41,149 nucleotides of DNA from Clostridia bacterium (GTDB taxonomy: Bacteria > Bacillota > Clostridia > Oscillospirales > CAG-272), in NCBI GenBank assembly GCA_017503325.1, contig JAFVTI010000032.1, positions 1 to 41,149 on the forward strand, read 5' to 3'. The notes below the pieces were generated by a model that was not told where the DNA came from, made no database searches, and saw only the letters and a list, made by a program, of their open reading frames with translations. Of this stretch, positions 13,425 to 21,195 are shown piece by piece. The number at the start of each line of letters is the position of its first letter. Within the stretch, counting starts at the first letter, position 1. Position numbers and translations under genes: made by a program.

Positions 13425-14183
13425 TTACAAAAGCGCGCTGCTGTCGGGATCGAGATACAGCACAGCGCTTGCATGGCGGCGCAGCGCCGTGGCGGGACAA
13501 TGCTCACCGATCTCTCCCTGCAGCGTCGCACGCACCGCCTCTGCCTTGGTGGCGGCAGGCACGATGCAGAATAGGTGCTTCCCCGCAAGCAACGCGGGAA
13601 CGGTCAGGGTAATGGCAGTCTTGGGCACGTCGCTCAAAGCGGCAAAGCAGCCGTCGTGCACCTGCTGGGTGCGGCAGACCTCATCCAACTCTACCGGCTT
13701 GACCAGGTACGGATCACAAAAATCCGCCACGGGAGGGTCGTTGAAGGCAATGTGGCCGTTCTCGCCAATGCCCATGACCACCACATCGACCGGGTATTCT
13801 TTCAAAATCTCGGAGTATCGCACACATTCGGCCACGGCATCGGGGGCGGTGGCATCGATATACTGCACGCTTGCCATGTCCACAAGCCCGAAGATATGCT
13901 CACGCAAAAAATTGCCGAACGCCTGGGGCGCACCTGCCGCAAGGCCGATATACTCGTCCATGTGGAAGGCATTAACGCGATTCCAGGGGATCTCTTTGTC
14001 GGCTGCAAGCGCAGCCAGCACCTCGTTTTGCGAGGGCGCGGCAGCAAAAATGACGTTGACCTTATCCTTTTCTTGCATCAGAGCAAGCAGGCAGGCCTTG
14101 ATATCCTTGGCGGCAGCCGCGCCCATCAGGGCTCTGCTGTCGTGTATTTGTACGTTCAAAAGATCTGTTTTGAAGCTTTTCAT
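13425..14183 (-). CDS. nagB: Glucosamine-6-phosphate deaminase
   Basis: This 252-residue cytoplasmic enzyme converts glucosamine-6-phosphate to fructose-6-phosphate and ammonia. The catalytic FHMDEYIGL motif is at 73-81 (D76 equivalent to Asp72 of E. coli NagB) and the GIGENGHIAFNDP motif at 138-150. It is slightly shorter than E. coli NagB at the C-terminus, as in Gram-positive enzymes without the allosteric site. It overlaps the preceding isomerase gene by ATGA and feeds directly from NagA. Confidence 0.92.
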   Translation of the reverse strand: MKSFKTDLLNVQIHDSRALMGAAAAKDIKACLLALMQEKDKVNVIFAAAPSQNEVLAALAADKEIPWNRVNAFHMDEYIGLAAGAPQAFGNFLREHIFGLVDMASVQYIDATAPDAVAECVRYSEILKEYPVDVVVMGIGENGHIAFNDPPVADFCDPYLVKPVELDEVCRTQQVHDGCFAALSDVPKTAITLTVPALLAGKHLFCIVPAATKAEAVRATLQGEIGEHCPATALRRHASAVLYLDPDSSALL

Positions 14184-15022
14184 GTCGTAGCCTCCCGAAA
14201 TTTCTGTACTGCATCCGCAAACGCCGCCTTGGCATCGGGATACTTGTAAGGATTTTCAAATCCGCGCCCCACCAGCGCATTCAAACCGTCAAAGGTCTGT
14301 AAATGCGGTTCCAGCGAGACGAAAAAGTCCTCGTTTGCATAGCTCTTGTGCGCTGCAAGGATCTGTGCAATGCACGCCTCGCCCTTACCCGGCGGTACGA
14401 TTGCGCCCGCATACAAGGCATCCTTGATATGAAAATACGCCACGTGATCCTGCAGCATTTGATAGGCAGCCACGGGCTCGACACCCTCCAGCACAAAGTT
14501 GCCCATATCAAATACGCACTTCAGCCTTCCGCCAAAATATCGGGCAAGCTCTCTGCAATGCTCGGGCACGTCTCCGTAAACACGCGCCTCGTTTTCGTGG
14601 CACAGCACCACGCCGTACTCATCCGCCATGTCCAAAAGGCGCGTCAGCGCATCAAGCACCTGCTCGCAGCAATCGGTGATCCCCATGCCTGCGGGCGCAT
14701 AAAAGCTGAACACGCGCACATATCGCGCACCTAACAGCTTTGCTGTCGCAAACACGCGGCGTGCCATGGCAAAATGCGCGTCGATATCCGCGTCCAACGC
14801 AACCTTTCCGATGGGCGAGCCGATGGCAGACGCACGGATGCCGTAGCTCTCCAGGGTCTGCTTAACCTTCAAGATCTCCTCGTCCGTCAGCGTGGAAACA
14901 TTCTTTCCGTCCACACCGCGAATTTCAATAAAGTCAATGCCAAAGCGGGAGAGCGCCCGCACCTGCTCCTCAAACGACGCGGCGTACTCGTCCGCAAAGG
15001 CGGACAGGATATATTGACTCAT
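14180..15022 (-). CDS. Sugar phosphate isomerase/epimerase, xylose-isomerase-like TIM barrel
   Basis: This 280-residue TIM barrel of the AP-endonuclease-2 fold has the usual metal-site residues: a glutamate in CHENEAR (E143 or E145), D172 in FDMGNF, H198 in YFHIKD and E238 in SLEPHL. Members isomerise or epimerise sugars, or act on keto-sugar intermediates. Start 15022 follows AAGGAG by five bases. It sits between two Gfo/Idh/MocA oxidoreductases and nagB, so it probably works on an oxidised or modified amino-sugar derivative. The exact substrate cannot be read from sequence. Confidence 0.8.
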   Translation of the reverse strand: MSQYILSAFADEYAASFEEQVRALSRFGIDFIEIRGVDGKNVSTLTDEEILKVKQTLESYGIRASAIGSPIGKVALDADIDAHFAMARRVFATAKLLGARYVRVFSFYAPAGMGITDCCEQVLDALTRLLDMADEYGVVLCHENEARVYGDVPEHCRELARYFGGRLKCVFDMGNFVLEGVEPVAAYQMLQDHVAYFHIKDALYAGAIVPPGKGEACIAQILAAHKSYANEDFFVSLEPHLQTFDGLNALVGRGFENPYKYPDAKAAFADAVQKFREATT

Positions 15023-15031
15023 ACACACTCC

Positions 15032-15901
15032 TTACAGCTCTATACGGCCAACGACCTCTTCCCTGCCGCTTTGCAAAGAGCGATCAATGGCGTTCATGAT
15101 AAACACGGGCGAGAAAAATTCCGCATAGCAAAGCGGCGAAGGATTGCCGCCAAGCAGGCCGTAAAATTCGGCAAACTCGCGTGCAAACCACTCGTCGGTA
15201 CTCGGGATAGCGTAACACTCCGTGCCCGACTCGGACATACGACAGGCCGCGTAGTGATAGTTATTATCACAAAACAGCCCCGTACAATCGAAATTCTCGT
15301 AATGGAACAGCACGTGGATGCAGTCGCCGTTTTGCTTGGCGGTCACGCTAATCGGAAATCTGCCAAAGATCTCGCATACCATTTCCACTAAGTGCTGCGC
15401 ATAGAAATAAAAGCCGCCGTACGCATTGACACTCTGATAGGGCGCGCGGACAAAGCCGCCAAGCGTTCTGCCGCCGACCTGCTCCACGGCCGCCTTGCGC
15501 AGCTGCACGACGTACGTATCCTGCCCAAGCGACGAGCCGCCCGACACACGCACGTGATTTTTTGCAAGCTCTGCGGCAAACTCACGCGCGTCCTGCTCGG
15601 ACACCGTGATCGGCTTATCCACGAACATGGGAATGCCGCTGCCAAGATACGGCTTTGCGTATTCATAATGGTGATCGCCGTGTCGCGCGGTGATGATCAA
15701 GCCGTCAATCTGCCCCGCTGCATCCGCATAGTGCGCCATGACAGGCACGTCAAAGGCATCGTGCAGCTTTTGCGCAGCCTCGGCATCGTCGCTGTACACG
15801 CCCACCACCTGCACGTCCGCGTATGCCGCATTCTCGCGGATCTCGCGCAAAAACGCGTTGGCATGGGAGTTTTCACAGCCTAAAATCGCAATTCTCTTCA
15901 T
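15032..15901 (-). CDS. Gfo/Idh/MocA-family oxidoreductase (short form)
   Basis: This 289-residue protein has an N-terminal Rossmann fold (RIAILGCENSHANAF at 3-17) and the FVDKPITV segment in place of the usual EKP motif. This is a minor deviation that keeps the lysine and proline. The C-terminal domain is shorter than in typical 330-360-residue members. Such enzymes oxidise or reduce sugar hydroxyls with NAD(P). It lies nine bases after the longer oxidoreductase in the operon and before the TIM-barrel isomerase. Substrate unknown. Confidence 0.75.
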   Translation of the reverse strand: MKRIAILGCENSHANAFLREIRENAAYADVQVVGVYSDDAEAAQKLHDAFDVPVMAHYADAAGQIDGLIITARHGDHHYEYAKPYLGSGIPMFVDKPITVSEQDAREFAAELAKNHVRVSGGSSLGQDTYVVQLRKAAVEQVGGRTLGGFVRAPYQSVNAYGGFYFYAQHLVEMVCEIFGRFPISVTAKQNGDCIHVLFHYENFDCTGLFCDNNYHYAACRMSESGTECYAIPSTDEWFAREFAEFYGLLGGNPSPLCYAEFFSPVFIMNAIDRSLQSGREEVVGRIEL

Positions 15902-15910
15902 ATTTTCCCC

Positions 15911-16981
15911 TTAAAATTTGAGCGGCAGAGGATTCTGCGCATGCACCGTCTCAATAACCGAGATCACGGCAGCCGCCATCTCGGGCGTGACCGTCATCTC
16001 CTTGCCCTCGGTGATCTTTTCATAGATCTGCTTGTACATCTTTGCCGTGCCCACGTCAAAGGCGGTGCCGTCAAATTGCGCCGACTCCTGATGGCGGATC
16101 AGCTGCTCCCCGCAATAAATGGGGTTGCCCGCCTCGTCGCGCAAGGAGCCCTCGACCACGGGACGCTCGGGATTCTCTCCCTCTTTGATATAGACCATTT
16201 CATAGGACGCGGGTGTGGCCTTGAGCGTACCCAGCGTACCCTGGATCTTGACGTTGTAATTTGCAAACGCGTCGATCGAGGAGATCTCAATATCCACAAG
16301 CGGCTTGTCCGGCGTGGCGATCAGGATCTTGGCATAGTCGTCCGCGTCGCCGCTTGTCAGCGCGGTATCCAGCTTGCTGTACACCACCTGTGCGTGCGGG
16401 TCAAAGTCTACAAAGCCCAGCGCCATACCGATCGGATGGGGACCTGTGTTATACGTGCTGCCCGCGCACTTTTTCTGCAGCGTCTGCCAGTCCCAACGGC
16501 GGGCAAATCCGTTATAGCGAATGCTGATCTGCTTGACCTGCCCCAGCTTGCCCGACTTGATCGTGTCGTAGCAGAATTCATAAAAGGGCGCAAGGAAGGT
16601 CTGCTGGAATACCGCCAGCAAAACGCCCTCTCGCTTGGCGATCTGCAAAAGCTCATCGCACTCATAGCGCGAGCGCGCAAACGGCTTTTCAACCAGTACG
16701 TTCTTGCCGTGCAGCAAAAGATCCTTGGTAATGGGATAATGCATCTCGGAATAAGACGCGTTGACTACCAGATCCACGTCGTCAAAGGAGAAAAGCTCAC
16801 GGTAATCGGAAAGCGTGATACAGCCGGGGTATTCTTTCTCGGCCACCTCGCGGCGATGCGCGTCCATATCCACCACGTACTTGACGGTATAATACAGATT
16901 ATCCGGACTGCACATATAAGTGCCGTGAATGTTATGTCCGCTTCTTCCCTGACCAATGATGGCAACATTGAGTTTTTTCAT
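15911..16981 (-). CDS. Gfo/Idh/MocA-family oxidoreductase (long form), first gene of the nag operon
   Basis: This 356-residue NAD(P)-dependent dehydrogenase has a nucleotide-binding GQGRSGHNIHG stretch at 10-20, the catalytic LVEKP motif at 96-100 and a GPHPIG segment that supplies the usual substrate-side histidine. The C-terminal alpha/beta domain is complete. It is the first gene behind a sigma-A promoter and is followed closely by a second oxidoreductase, an isomerase, nagB and nagA. A role in oxidising or epimerising an amino-sugar-containing glycan or glycoside is inferred. Confidence 0.8.
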   Translation of the reverse strand: MKKLNVAIIGQGRSGHNIHGTYMCSPDNLYYTVKYVVDMDAHRREVAEKEYPGCITLSDYRELFSFDDVDLVVNASYSEMHYPITKDLLLHGKNVLVEKPFARSRYECDELLQIAKREGVLLAVFQQTFLAPFYEFCYDTIKSGKLGQVKQISIRYNGFARRWDWQTLQKKCAGSTYNTGPHPIGMALGFVDFDPHAQVVYSKLDTALTSGDADDYAKILIATPDKPLVDIEISSIDAFANYNVKIQGTLGTLKATPASYEMVYIKEGENPERPVVEGSLRDEAGNPIYCGEQLIRHQESAQFDGTAFDVGTAKMYKQIYEKITEGKEMTVTPEMAAAVISVIETVHAQNPLPLKF

Positions 16982-17020
16982 GTTCCTGCTCCTTTCGAAA
17001 AATCCTCTTTTATTGGTTCA

Positions 17021-17049
17021 AGTGTACCATTTTTATACGGGTTTGTCAA
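17021..17049 (-). promoter_or_regulatory. Sigma-A promoter of the oxidoreductase-isomerase-nagBA operon
   Basis: Minus strand: TTGACA (17049-17044), a 17-base spacer, TACACT (17026-17021). It diverges from the promoter at 17082. Confidence 0.8.
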
Positions 17050-17081
17050 GCAAAAGCTGTGGAAGAGCGCAGTTTTTTGCC

Positions 17082-17110
17082 TTTACAATTCGCAAGATCC
17101 GTGCTATAAT
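17082..17110 (+). promoter_or_regulatory. Sigma-A promoter of the hydrolase-acetyltransferase pair
   Basis: TTTACA, a 17-base spacer and TATAAT, 29 bases before the hydrolase ATG. It is back to back with the nag-operon promoter, so a shared regulator could act on both. Confidence 0.8.
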
Positions 17111-17139
17111 GAATCAAGATCATTCACGGGAGGCACACC

Positions 17140-17895
17140 ATGCAAAAGCACTTTGACGACCGCAAATACATCAACCGCGACACCATTCCCCTCTATGCCA
17201 ACACCAACGAACAATTCCTGACGCTGCCCTTGCGCGGCGTGGTGCTGGAGCTGCCGGGACTTGGCGGCGGTTCATGCCTTGGCGGCTCGGCCGAGCCGTG
17301 CAGCTACGATGCAGAGCATGCCAAGGATTTTGGCAGACACGGCATTTTGCTCGCCTACCTCTTCCCCGGCCCCTGGAGCTGGGGCAACAAGGGCGCTGTG
17401 CGTATGGGAGACGCGGTACTGGACGCCATCTGCGACAAATACGGCGTGGACGATTTGCGTCTTGGTGTTTGCGGCGGCAGCATGGGAGGCCACGGGGCGC
17501 TGCTCTTTGCGGCAGATTCCCGTCACACCCCTTGCGTGGTGGCAGCAGCCTGCCCCGGCGTGGATGCGACTGTGCAGCTTGACTGCCGCTCGGACATCAC
17601 GCGCACCTATATCAGCGCGGTGAGCGGCTACGACATGCCTCTTGAGGACGCGCTGCGCGTCATCTCCCCCGTCTATCGTATAGCGGACATGCCGCGCGCC
17701 AAGTACTATATCTGCAGCGACGGCGACGACGTGCTGTTCCCCGAGCATTTCTGCAACGATTACGTGCAAAAGCTGCGCGACGCAGGACACGACGTGACCT
17801 ACGACCGCCAGCCCGGCCTTGGCCACGGTGACTTTTTGCCCGAGGTTCGTCAGAGATTGCACGACGCGCTCAAATCTGCGATTCTGCAAGCATAA
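17140..17895 (+). CDS. Alpha/beta-hydrolase (prolyl-oligopeptidase/esterase-like)
   Basis: This 251-residue cytoplasmic hydrolase has a nucleophile elbow CGGSMGGHG with S114, a likely acid at D196 or D197 (CSDGDDVLF) and H229 in GLGHGDF, in the right order. No signal peptide is present. GGGAGG precedes the ATG. It is followed after eleven bases by an AAC(3)-family acetyltransferase, with AAAGGAGG between them, so the two form an operon. The divergent arrangement with the amino-sugar operon suggests a de-esterifying step on a related compound, but substrate is unknown. Confidence 0.78.
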   Translation: MQKHFDDRKYINRDTIPLYANTNEQFLTLPLRGVVLELPGLGGGSCLGGSAEPCSYDAEHAKDFGRHGILLAYLFPGPWSWGNKGAVRMGDAVLDAICDKYGVDDLRLGVCGGSMGGHGALLFAADSRHTPCVVAAACPGVDATVQLDCRSDITRTYISAVSGYDMPLEDALRVISPVYRIADMPRAKYYICSDGDDVLFPEHFCNDYVQKLRDAGHDVTYDRQPGLGHGDFLPEVRQRLHDALKSAILQA

Positions 17896-17906
17896 AGGAG
17901 GCCGTC

Positions 17907-18728
17907 ATGTCACACATCTACACAAAATCCGAGCTTTGGGCACAATTGGACGCGCTGCATATTCCCCATGATCGTGTCTTTCTCATGCACTCGTCTCTGC
18001 GCCTTATCGGGCAGATCGAGGGCGGTGCAGCTGCGCTTTTGGACGTTCTGATTGAATACTTTACTGCCGAGGGCGGGCTATTCTGCGTACCCACGCACAC
18101 CTGGGCCAACCTTTGGGCGACTGACAAGGAATACACCTTGGACGTGCGCGACGTGCACACCTGCCTTGGCGCATTTTCCGATTTAGCCGTGGCCGACGGG
18201 CGCGGCATCCGCACCGAAAACCCCACGCATTCCATGGTCGTATTCGGGCAGCGCGACAAGGCCGAGGCGTTTGCCAAGGACGAGATCGACACGCCATCCG
18301 GCACCGCTCCCGAGAGCTGCTACGGCAAGATCTACGAGATGGGCGGATTTGTGCTGCTTGTGGGCGTTTCGCACGCGCGAAACACCTATTTGCACGCGGT
18401 GGACGAAATGATGAAATTGCCCAACCGCATCACGGATACCCCCACCGAGGTCAAGATCAGACGCGCATCGGGCGAGGTGGTCACGAGGCGCATCAATACC
18501 CACCATTCCACGCTCACGCCCGATATTTCCGCGCGTTTTCCCAAATATGAGACCGCGTTCCGCTACCACGGTGCCATCACGGACGGCTTTCTTGGCAACG
18601 CGCCCGTGCAGGCCTGCGACGCGCGCATCATGAAAGAGGTCATGGAGCTGATCCAGTCCCGCGCCGACCGCGACCCGCTTTCCGACGAAGCAGCATTACC
18701 CCCCGTTTGGTACGTGAAAAAAGCATAA
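17907..18728 (+). CDS. AAC(3)-family N-acetyltransferase
   Basis: This 273-residue protein matches the antibiotic N-acetyltransferase (aminoglycoside 3-N-acetyltransferase) family. It has LMHSSLRLIG near residue 30, a NPTHSMVVFG segment, TPSGTAPESCYGKIYEMGG and VGVSHARNTYLHAVDE with the conserved histidine. The family uses acetyl-CoA. Chromosomal gut Clostridia members need not confer resistance and may act on amino sugars or related amines. It lies in an operon with an alpha/beta hydrolase and beside nagAB. Resistance should not be assumed from this sequence. Confidence 0.8.
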   Translation: MSHIYTKSELWAQLDALHIPHDRVFLMHSSLRLIGQIEGGAAALLDVLIEYFTAEGGLFCVPTHTWANLWATDKEYTLDVRDVHTCLGAFSDLAVADGRGIRTENPTHSMVVFGQRDKAEAFAKDEIDTPSGTAPESCYGKIYEMGGFVLLVGVSHARNTYLHAVDEMMKLPNRITDTPTEVKIRRASGEVVTRRINTHHSTLTPDISARFPKYETAFRYHGAITDGFLGNAPVQACDARIMKEVMELIQSRADRDPLSDEAALPPVWYVKKA

Positions 18729-18733
18729 AGAAT

Positions 18734-18765
18734 GCTCCCGACATTGCATCGGGAGCTTTTTTATT
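18734..18765. terminator. Bidirectional terminator between acetyltransferase and Nudix genes
   Basis: Stem GCTCCCGA/TCGGGAGC followed by TTTTTTATT on the plus strand. On the minus strand it is followed by ATTCTTT, so it may serve both converging genes. Confidence 0.85.
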
Positions 18766-19222
18766 GTTCTTTTTTCTTACGTATATCCTTCAATATATCG
18801 TTGTGTTGCTTGCAAAACAGTGCGGGGACATCGGTTAAAGCAAAATATTTGAGTTCTTTGGTTTCTTGTTGATCACAAAACAGCTCTCCGCCCGTGACCG
18901 TCAGCTCATACGCGATCAGAATGCTTTGGAATTGATCTCCGTTGGAGCAAACCACGTCAAAATCAGTATAAATTCCGATCAGATCGCCGACCTGAACGTC
19001 AAGCCCGGTCTCTTCCTTGACCTCGCGCACAGCCGCCATCTGCGGCGTTTCACCCAACTCCACCGTGCCGCCCGGGAATCCCCATTGATCACAGTCACCG
19101 CGTCGTTGGAGCAGCACCTCTTCGCGGTCGTTGAAAATACAACCGCCCGCGTGCACAAGTATAATCTTTTCGTGGCCAACGTGGCTTCTGATCCACTTTA
19201 TGTAATCGGGGTGCTTCATCAT
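18761..19222 (-). CDS. Nudix hydrolase
   Basis: This 153-residue protein has a complete Nudix box from G51 (GGTVELGETPQMAAVREV, then KEETGL), fitting GX5EX7REUXEEXGU. Such enzymes cleave a nucleoside diphosphate linked to another group; the exact substrate cannot be told. The LLQRRGD lead-in and the overall length match the house-cleaning MutT/ADP-ribose pyrophosphatase-like group. The start is ATG 19222 or the adjacent ATG 19219; AAAGGA precedes both. Confidence 0.88.
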   Translation of the reverse strand: MMKHPDYIKWIRSHVGHEKIILVHAGGCIFNDREEVLLQRRGDCDQWGFPGGTVELGETPQMAAVREVKEETGLDVQVGDLIGIYTDFDVVCSNGDQFQSILIAYELTVTGGELFCDQQETKELKYFALTDVPALFCKQHNDILKDIRKKKEQ

Positions 19223-19428
19223 TTGTTCCTTTCTCAAAAATCCTCAACGTAAAAGCAATCGTATTGCCACCTGATCGGATTTTCATAAATGTATTTGGCA
19301 ATTTGTTCGTAATCACGCCTGTTGCGGATAACGTGGTCGTGGAAAGATCTCTGCCAGATTGGCATTCCGATTGTTTTCGAAACGTATCTTTTCATTTGCC
19401 CCACAGCGGTTAAAACCGACCCCTTGTT

Positions 19429-19455
19429 CGTAGGGGAGGATATCATCCTCCCGCA
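19429..19455. repeat. REP-like palindrome inside the RAYT gene
   Basis: CGTAGGGGAGGATATCATCC followed by TCCCGCA. The left end CGTAGGGG and the right end CCCGC match the REP cluster at 22558-22694. Confidence 0.6.
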
Positions 19456-19598
19456 CGTATCAGGAATGAGAAGGATCATATGAACATGATTCGGCATAAT
19501 CACATAATCCCATAATTCAATGTTGGGATAATGAACAGGAATTGACTCAATCGATTGCTTTACCACTTCCCCGATCGCTGACAATCTTACGTTTTCGG

Positions 19599-19638
19599 GC
19601 GGGAGGATGAATTTGCTTGCAAATATTCCTCCCCTACG
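19599..19638. repeat. REP-like palindrome at the RAYT frameshift
   Basis: A 40-base inverted repeat with ends GCGGGAGGAT and CCTCCCCTACG and an inner TTTGC/GCAAA pair. The ends are the same as in the REP cluster near 22,600. It lies at the frame switch of the transposase. Confidence 0.6.
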
Positions 19639-19823
19639 AAATCCGACTGATTGCCTGCCCAAAACAAACACTTTTTGTTGTACGTGCATATCGTAATGAA
19701 ATACGCTCCACAGGAACTGTAGTCAAAATATTCCAAACGATTTCTTTTTCTCACCGGCAATTTTTCTTCCATATTGATTCTACCATCCATAGAAAATTCG
19801 GGTTTTCAGCCAATTACATTTTC

Positions 19824-19852
19824 ATTATAGCACACCCTGCATGGCTTGTCAA
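19824..19852 (-). promoter_or_regulatory. Sigma-A promoter of the RAYT gene
   Basis: Minus strand: TTGACA (19852-19847), 17-base spacer, TATAAT (19829-19824). Confidence 0.8.
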
Positions 19853-19859
19853 TTTTGGC

Positions 19860-19888
19860 TTTACAAACAAAGACAAATGTGATATAAT
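19860..19888 (+). promoter_or_regulatory. Sigma-A promoter of the tandem membrane-protein genes, overlapping a gene remnant
   Basis: TTTACA, 17-base spacer, TATAAT. The -10 box lies within the remnant coding stretch at 19869-19961. Transcription would start near 19895 and read into the gene at 19966. Confidence 0.8.
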
Positions 19889-19961
19889 CATTACAACGAA
19901 CAAAAAGCCCCGCATCATTGCACTTTACGATACCGACAAATACGAAATTACACAGAGGTGA
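19869..19961 (+). pseudogene. Remnant C-terminus of a third membrane-protein paralogue
   Basis: In one frame this stretch ends NKKPRIIALYDTDKYEITQR then stop. The two intact genes that follow end AKKPNILAFWECDEYEIKE and TKTPKIIDFRSCEKYEITGA. The similarity begins at about KDKCDIII, aligned with QECYLLVV of the first intact gene. No start codon or membrane segments remain. The promoter of the intact genes now occupies part of it. Confidence 0.65.
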
Positions 19962-19965
19962 GCAT

Positions 19966-20502
19966 ATGCACAAGGAAAATGAAAAAACTACGCTATGGCG
20001 CGAGCAGATCGTGCAGGAAAATATGAAAAAGCAGCTGATCGGCGGAGGTATGATCGGCATGGCCGCTCTGATTTTGAGCGGATTTGTCGCGCTGTTGACC
20101 TGGGGGCTTTGCAGCTCCATGGCGGGAGAAGGTCCGTTTGTGATCGTTTGGTCAATCGTCATGCTGGTCTTTCTTTGGGGCATCGTGATCCTCTTGCTGA
20201 TCGGTGCAGGCGCTTTGCTCCGTGATGGGATTTACATTTTGCAAGGCAAATACGTCATTGAAGTGGACACGGTGGATCTTTTGGAGCTCAAAAGCGAATA
20301 CGAACAGCGCCGCAACGTGATTGGCAGAGGCTATCATCGCGTGCTTGTGACCAACCAATACGTGCATTTTGCCAAATACGGCAGGCTCAAATCAACGCGC
20401 ACCTTGCAGCAGGGGCAGGAATGCTATCTGCTCGTGGTACTGGCCAAAAAGCCGAACATCTTAGCATTCTGGGAGTGCGACGAATACGAGATCAAGGAGT
20501 GA
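19966..20502 (+). CDS. Two-helix membrane protein of unknown function, copy 1
   Basis: This 178-residue protein has a short charged N-terminus, two hydrophobic segments (about 22-46 and 55-82, rich in Gly, Leu and Val) and a C-terminal soluble domain of about 90 residues. That domain starts YILQGKYVIEVDTVDLLELK and ends with the KKPNILAFWECDEYEIKE tail. It is a diverged paralogue of the next gene, six bases downstream, and of the remnant upstream. The start follows GAGGTGAGCAT. No known family is recognised; the layout suggests a membrane-anchored sensor or accessory protein with a cytoplasmic domain. Confidence 0.7.
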   Translation: MHKENEKTTLWREQIVQENMKKQLIGGGMIGMAALILSGFVALLTWGLCSSMAGEGPFVIVWSIVMLVFLWGIVILLLIGAGALLRDGIYILQGKYVIEVDTVDLLELKSEYEQRRNVIGRGYHRVLVTNQYVHFAKYGRLKSTRTLQQGQECYLLVVLAKKPNILAFWECDEYEIKE

Positions 20503-20508
20503 TAACCA

Positions 20509-21063
20509 ATGGACAAAAATCAAAACCGCAAGATCCCCTTAAAGCGTGCCGAATATATCAAAAACGAGCAGCGTCTGCTGCTCTCGCAGGGTGCTCTTTT
20601 ATTGGCACTCACCGTCATCATCATTGCAATGTCCGCGTTCTGGACGGCAATCACCATACTCGGCTATGCCGACATCCCGCCCATATTCTTAGTTTTGTTC
20701 ATAGGCATTGGGGTGGCGCTTTGGATCTATGCCGGCTATATGGCATATACCGCTATCACGACCAATCTTCCCCTCTTCTGCCTGCTGACGGGAAAATACA
20801 CCATTGAGATCGACCGCGTGCAGCGCATTGAGCTGCGCAGCGAGAAAAACCGCACTTACGCCCGCTCCTGGGTCGCGCGCATGAACAGACCCGATTACGT
20901 CACCAGGCAATACGTAGACTTTGAAAAACTCGGGCAGGTCAAGCTTGAGCGCGAAACCGAGATTGCGCAAAACGAGCAATATTACGTGCTGGTCGCACTG
21001 ACAAAGACTCCCAAAATCATTGATTTCCGCTCTTGCGAGAAATATGAGATCACGGGCGCGTAA
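20509..21063 (+). CDS. Two-helix membrane protein of unknown function, copy 2
   Basis: This 184-residue paralogue of the preceding gene has hydrophobic segments at about 27-52 and 57-85. The C-terminal domain includes LLTGKYTIEIDRVQRIELRS, VTRQYVDFEKLGQVKLERE and a KTPKIIDFRSCEKYEIT tail. The conserved elements shared with copy 1 are GKY-IE-D-V--IEL-S, TNQYV/TRQYV-F-K-G and the tail, so the soluble domain is the constrained part. The stop codon lies inside the terminator hairpin at 21054-21077. Function unknown. Confidence 0.7.
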   Translation: MDKNQNRKIPLKRAEYIKNEQRLLLSQGALLLALTVIIIAMSAFWTAITILGYADIPPIFLVLFIGIGVALWIYAGYMAYTAITTNLPLFCLLTGKYTIEIDRVQRIELRSEKNRTYARSWVARMNRPDYVTRQYVDFEKLGQVKLERETEIAQNEQYYVLVALTKTPKIIDFRSCEKYEITGA

Positions 21064-21077
21064 TCGCGCCCTTTTCT
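21054..21077 (+). terminator. Terminator enclosing the stop codon of membrane protein copy 2
   Basis: GGGCGCG-TAAT-CGCGCCC followed by TTTTCTC. The TAA stop is the loop. Confidence 0.75.
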
Positions 21078-21133
21078 CTGCCCCGGCCGCACGGAAGTCC
21101 CACGGAATGCACGCTATGCCACACCAACAGCAC

Positions 21134-21162
21134 TTGAATGATGGACGCTTTCATGGTATAAT
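21134..21162 (+). promoter_or_regulatory. Sigma-A promoter of the RsgI-like lipoprotein gene
   Basis: TTGAAT, 17-base spacer, TATAAT, 33 bases before the ATG. Confidence 0.75.
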
Positions 21163-21195
21163 AATATTGCAAAATCATAGAAAGTGAGATTCATT

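Larger units (their letters stand above)
19234..19790 (-). pseudogene. REP-associated tyrosine transposase (RAYT, IS200-like), frameshifted
   Basis: The N-terminal part (RNRLEYFDYSSCGAYFITIC, frame opening at 19790) and the catalytic part (YVIMPNHVHMILLI with the HUH histidines, ending WQRSFHDHVIRNRRDYEQI) are in different frames. The switch occurs around 19600-19660. Together they form a Y1-type transposase of the RAYT group that acts on REP hairpins. The break coincides with a REP-like palindrome inside the gene at 19599-19638, and another REP-like palindrome lies at 19429-19455. A strong promoter remains upstream. It is probably inactive unless the frameshift is programmed. Confidence 0.75.

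Noticed and set aside
17907..18728. The AAC(3)-like gene considered as part of a mobile resistance cassette
   Set aside because: No integron, insertion sequence or composition shift surrounds it; it shares an operon and base composition with the neighbouring metabolic genes.
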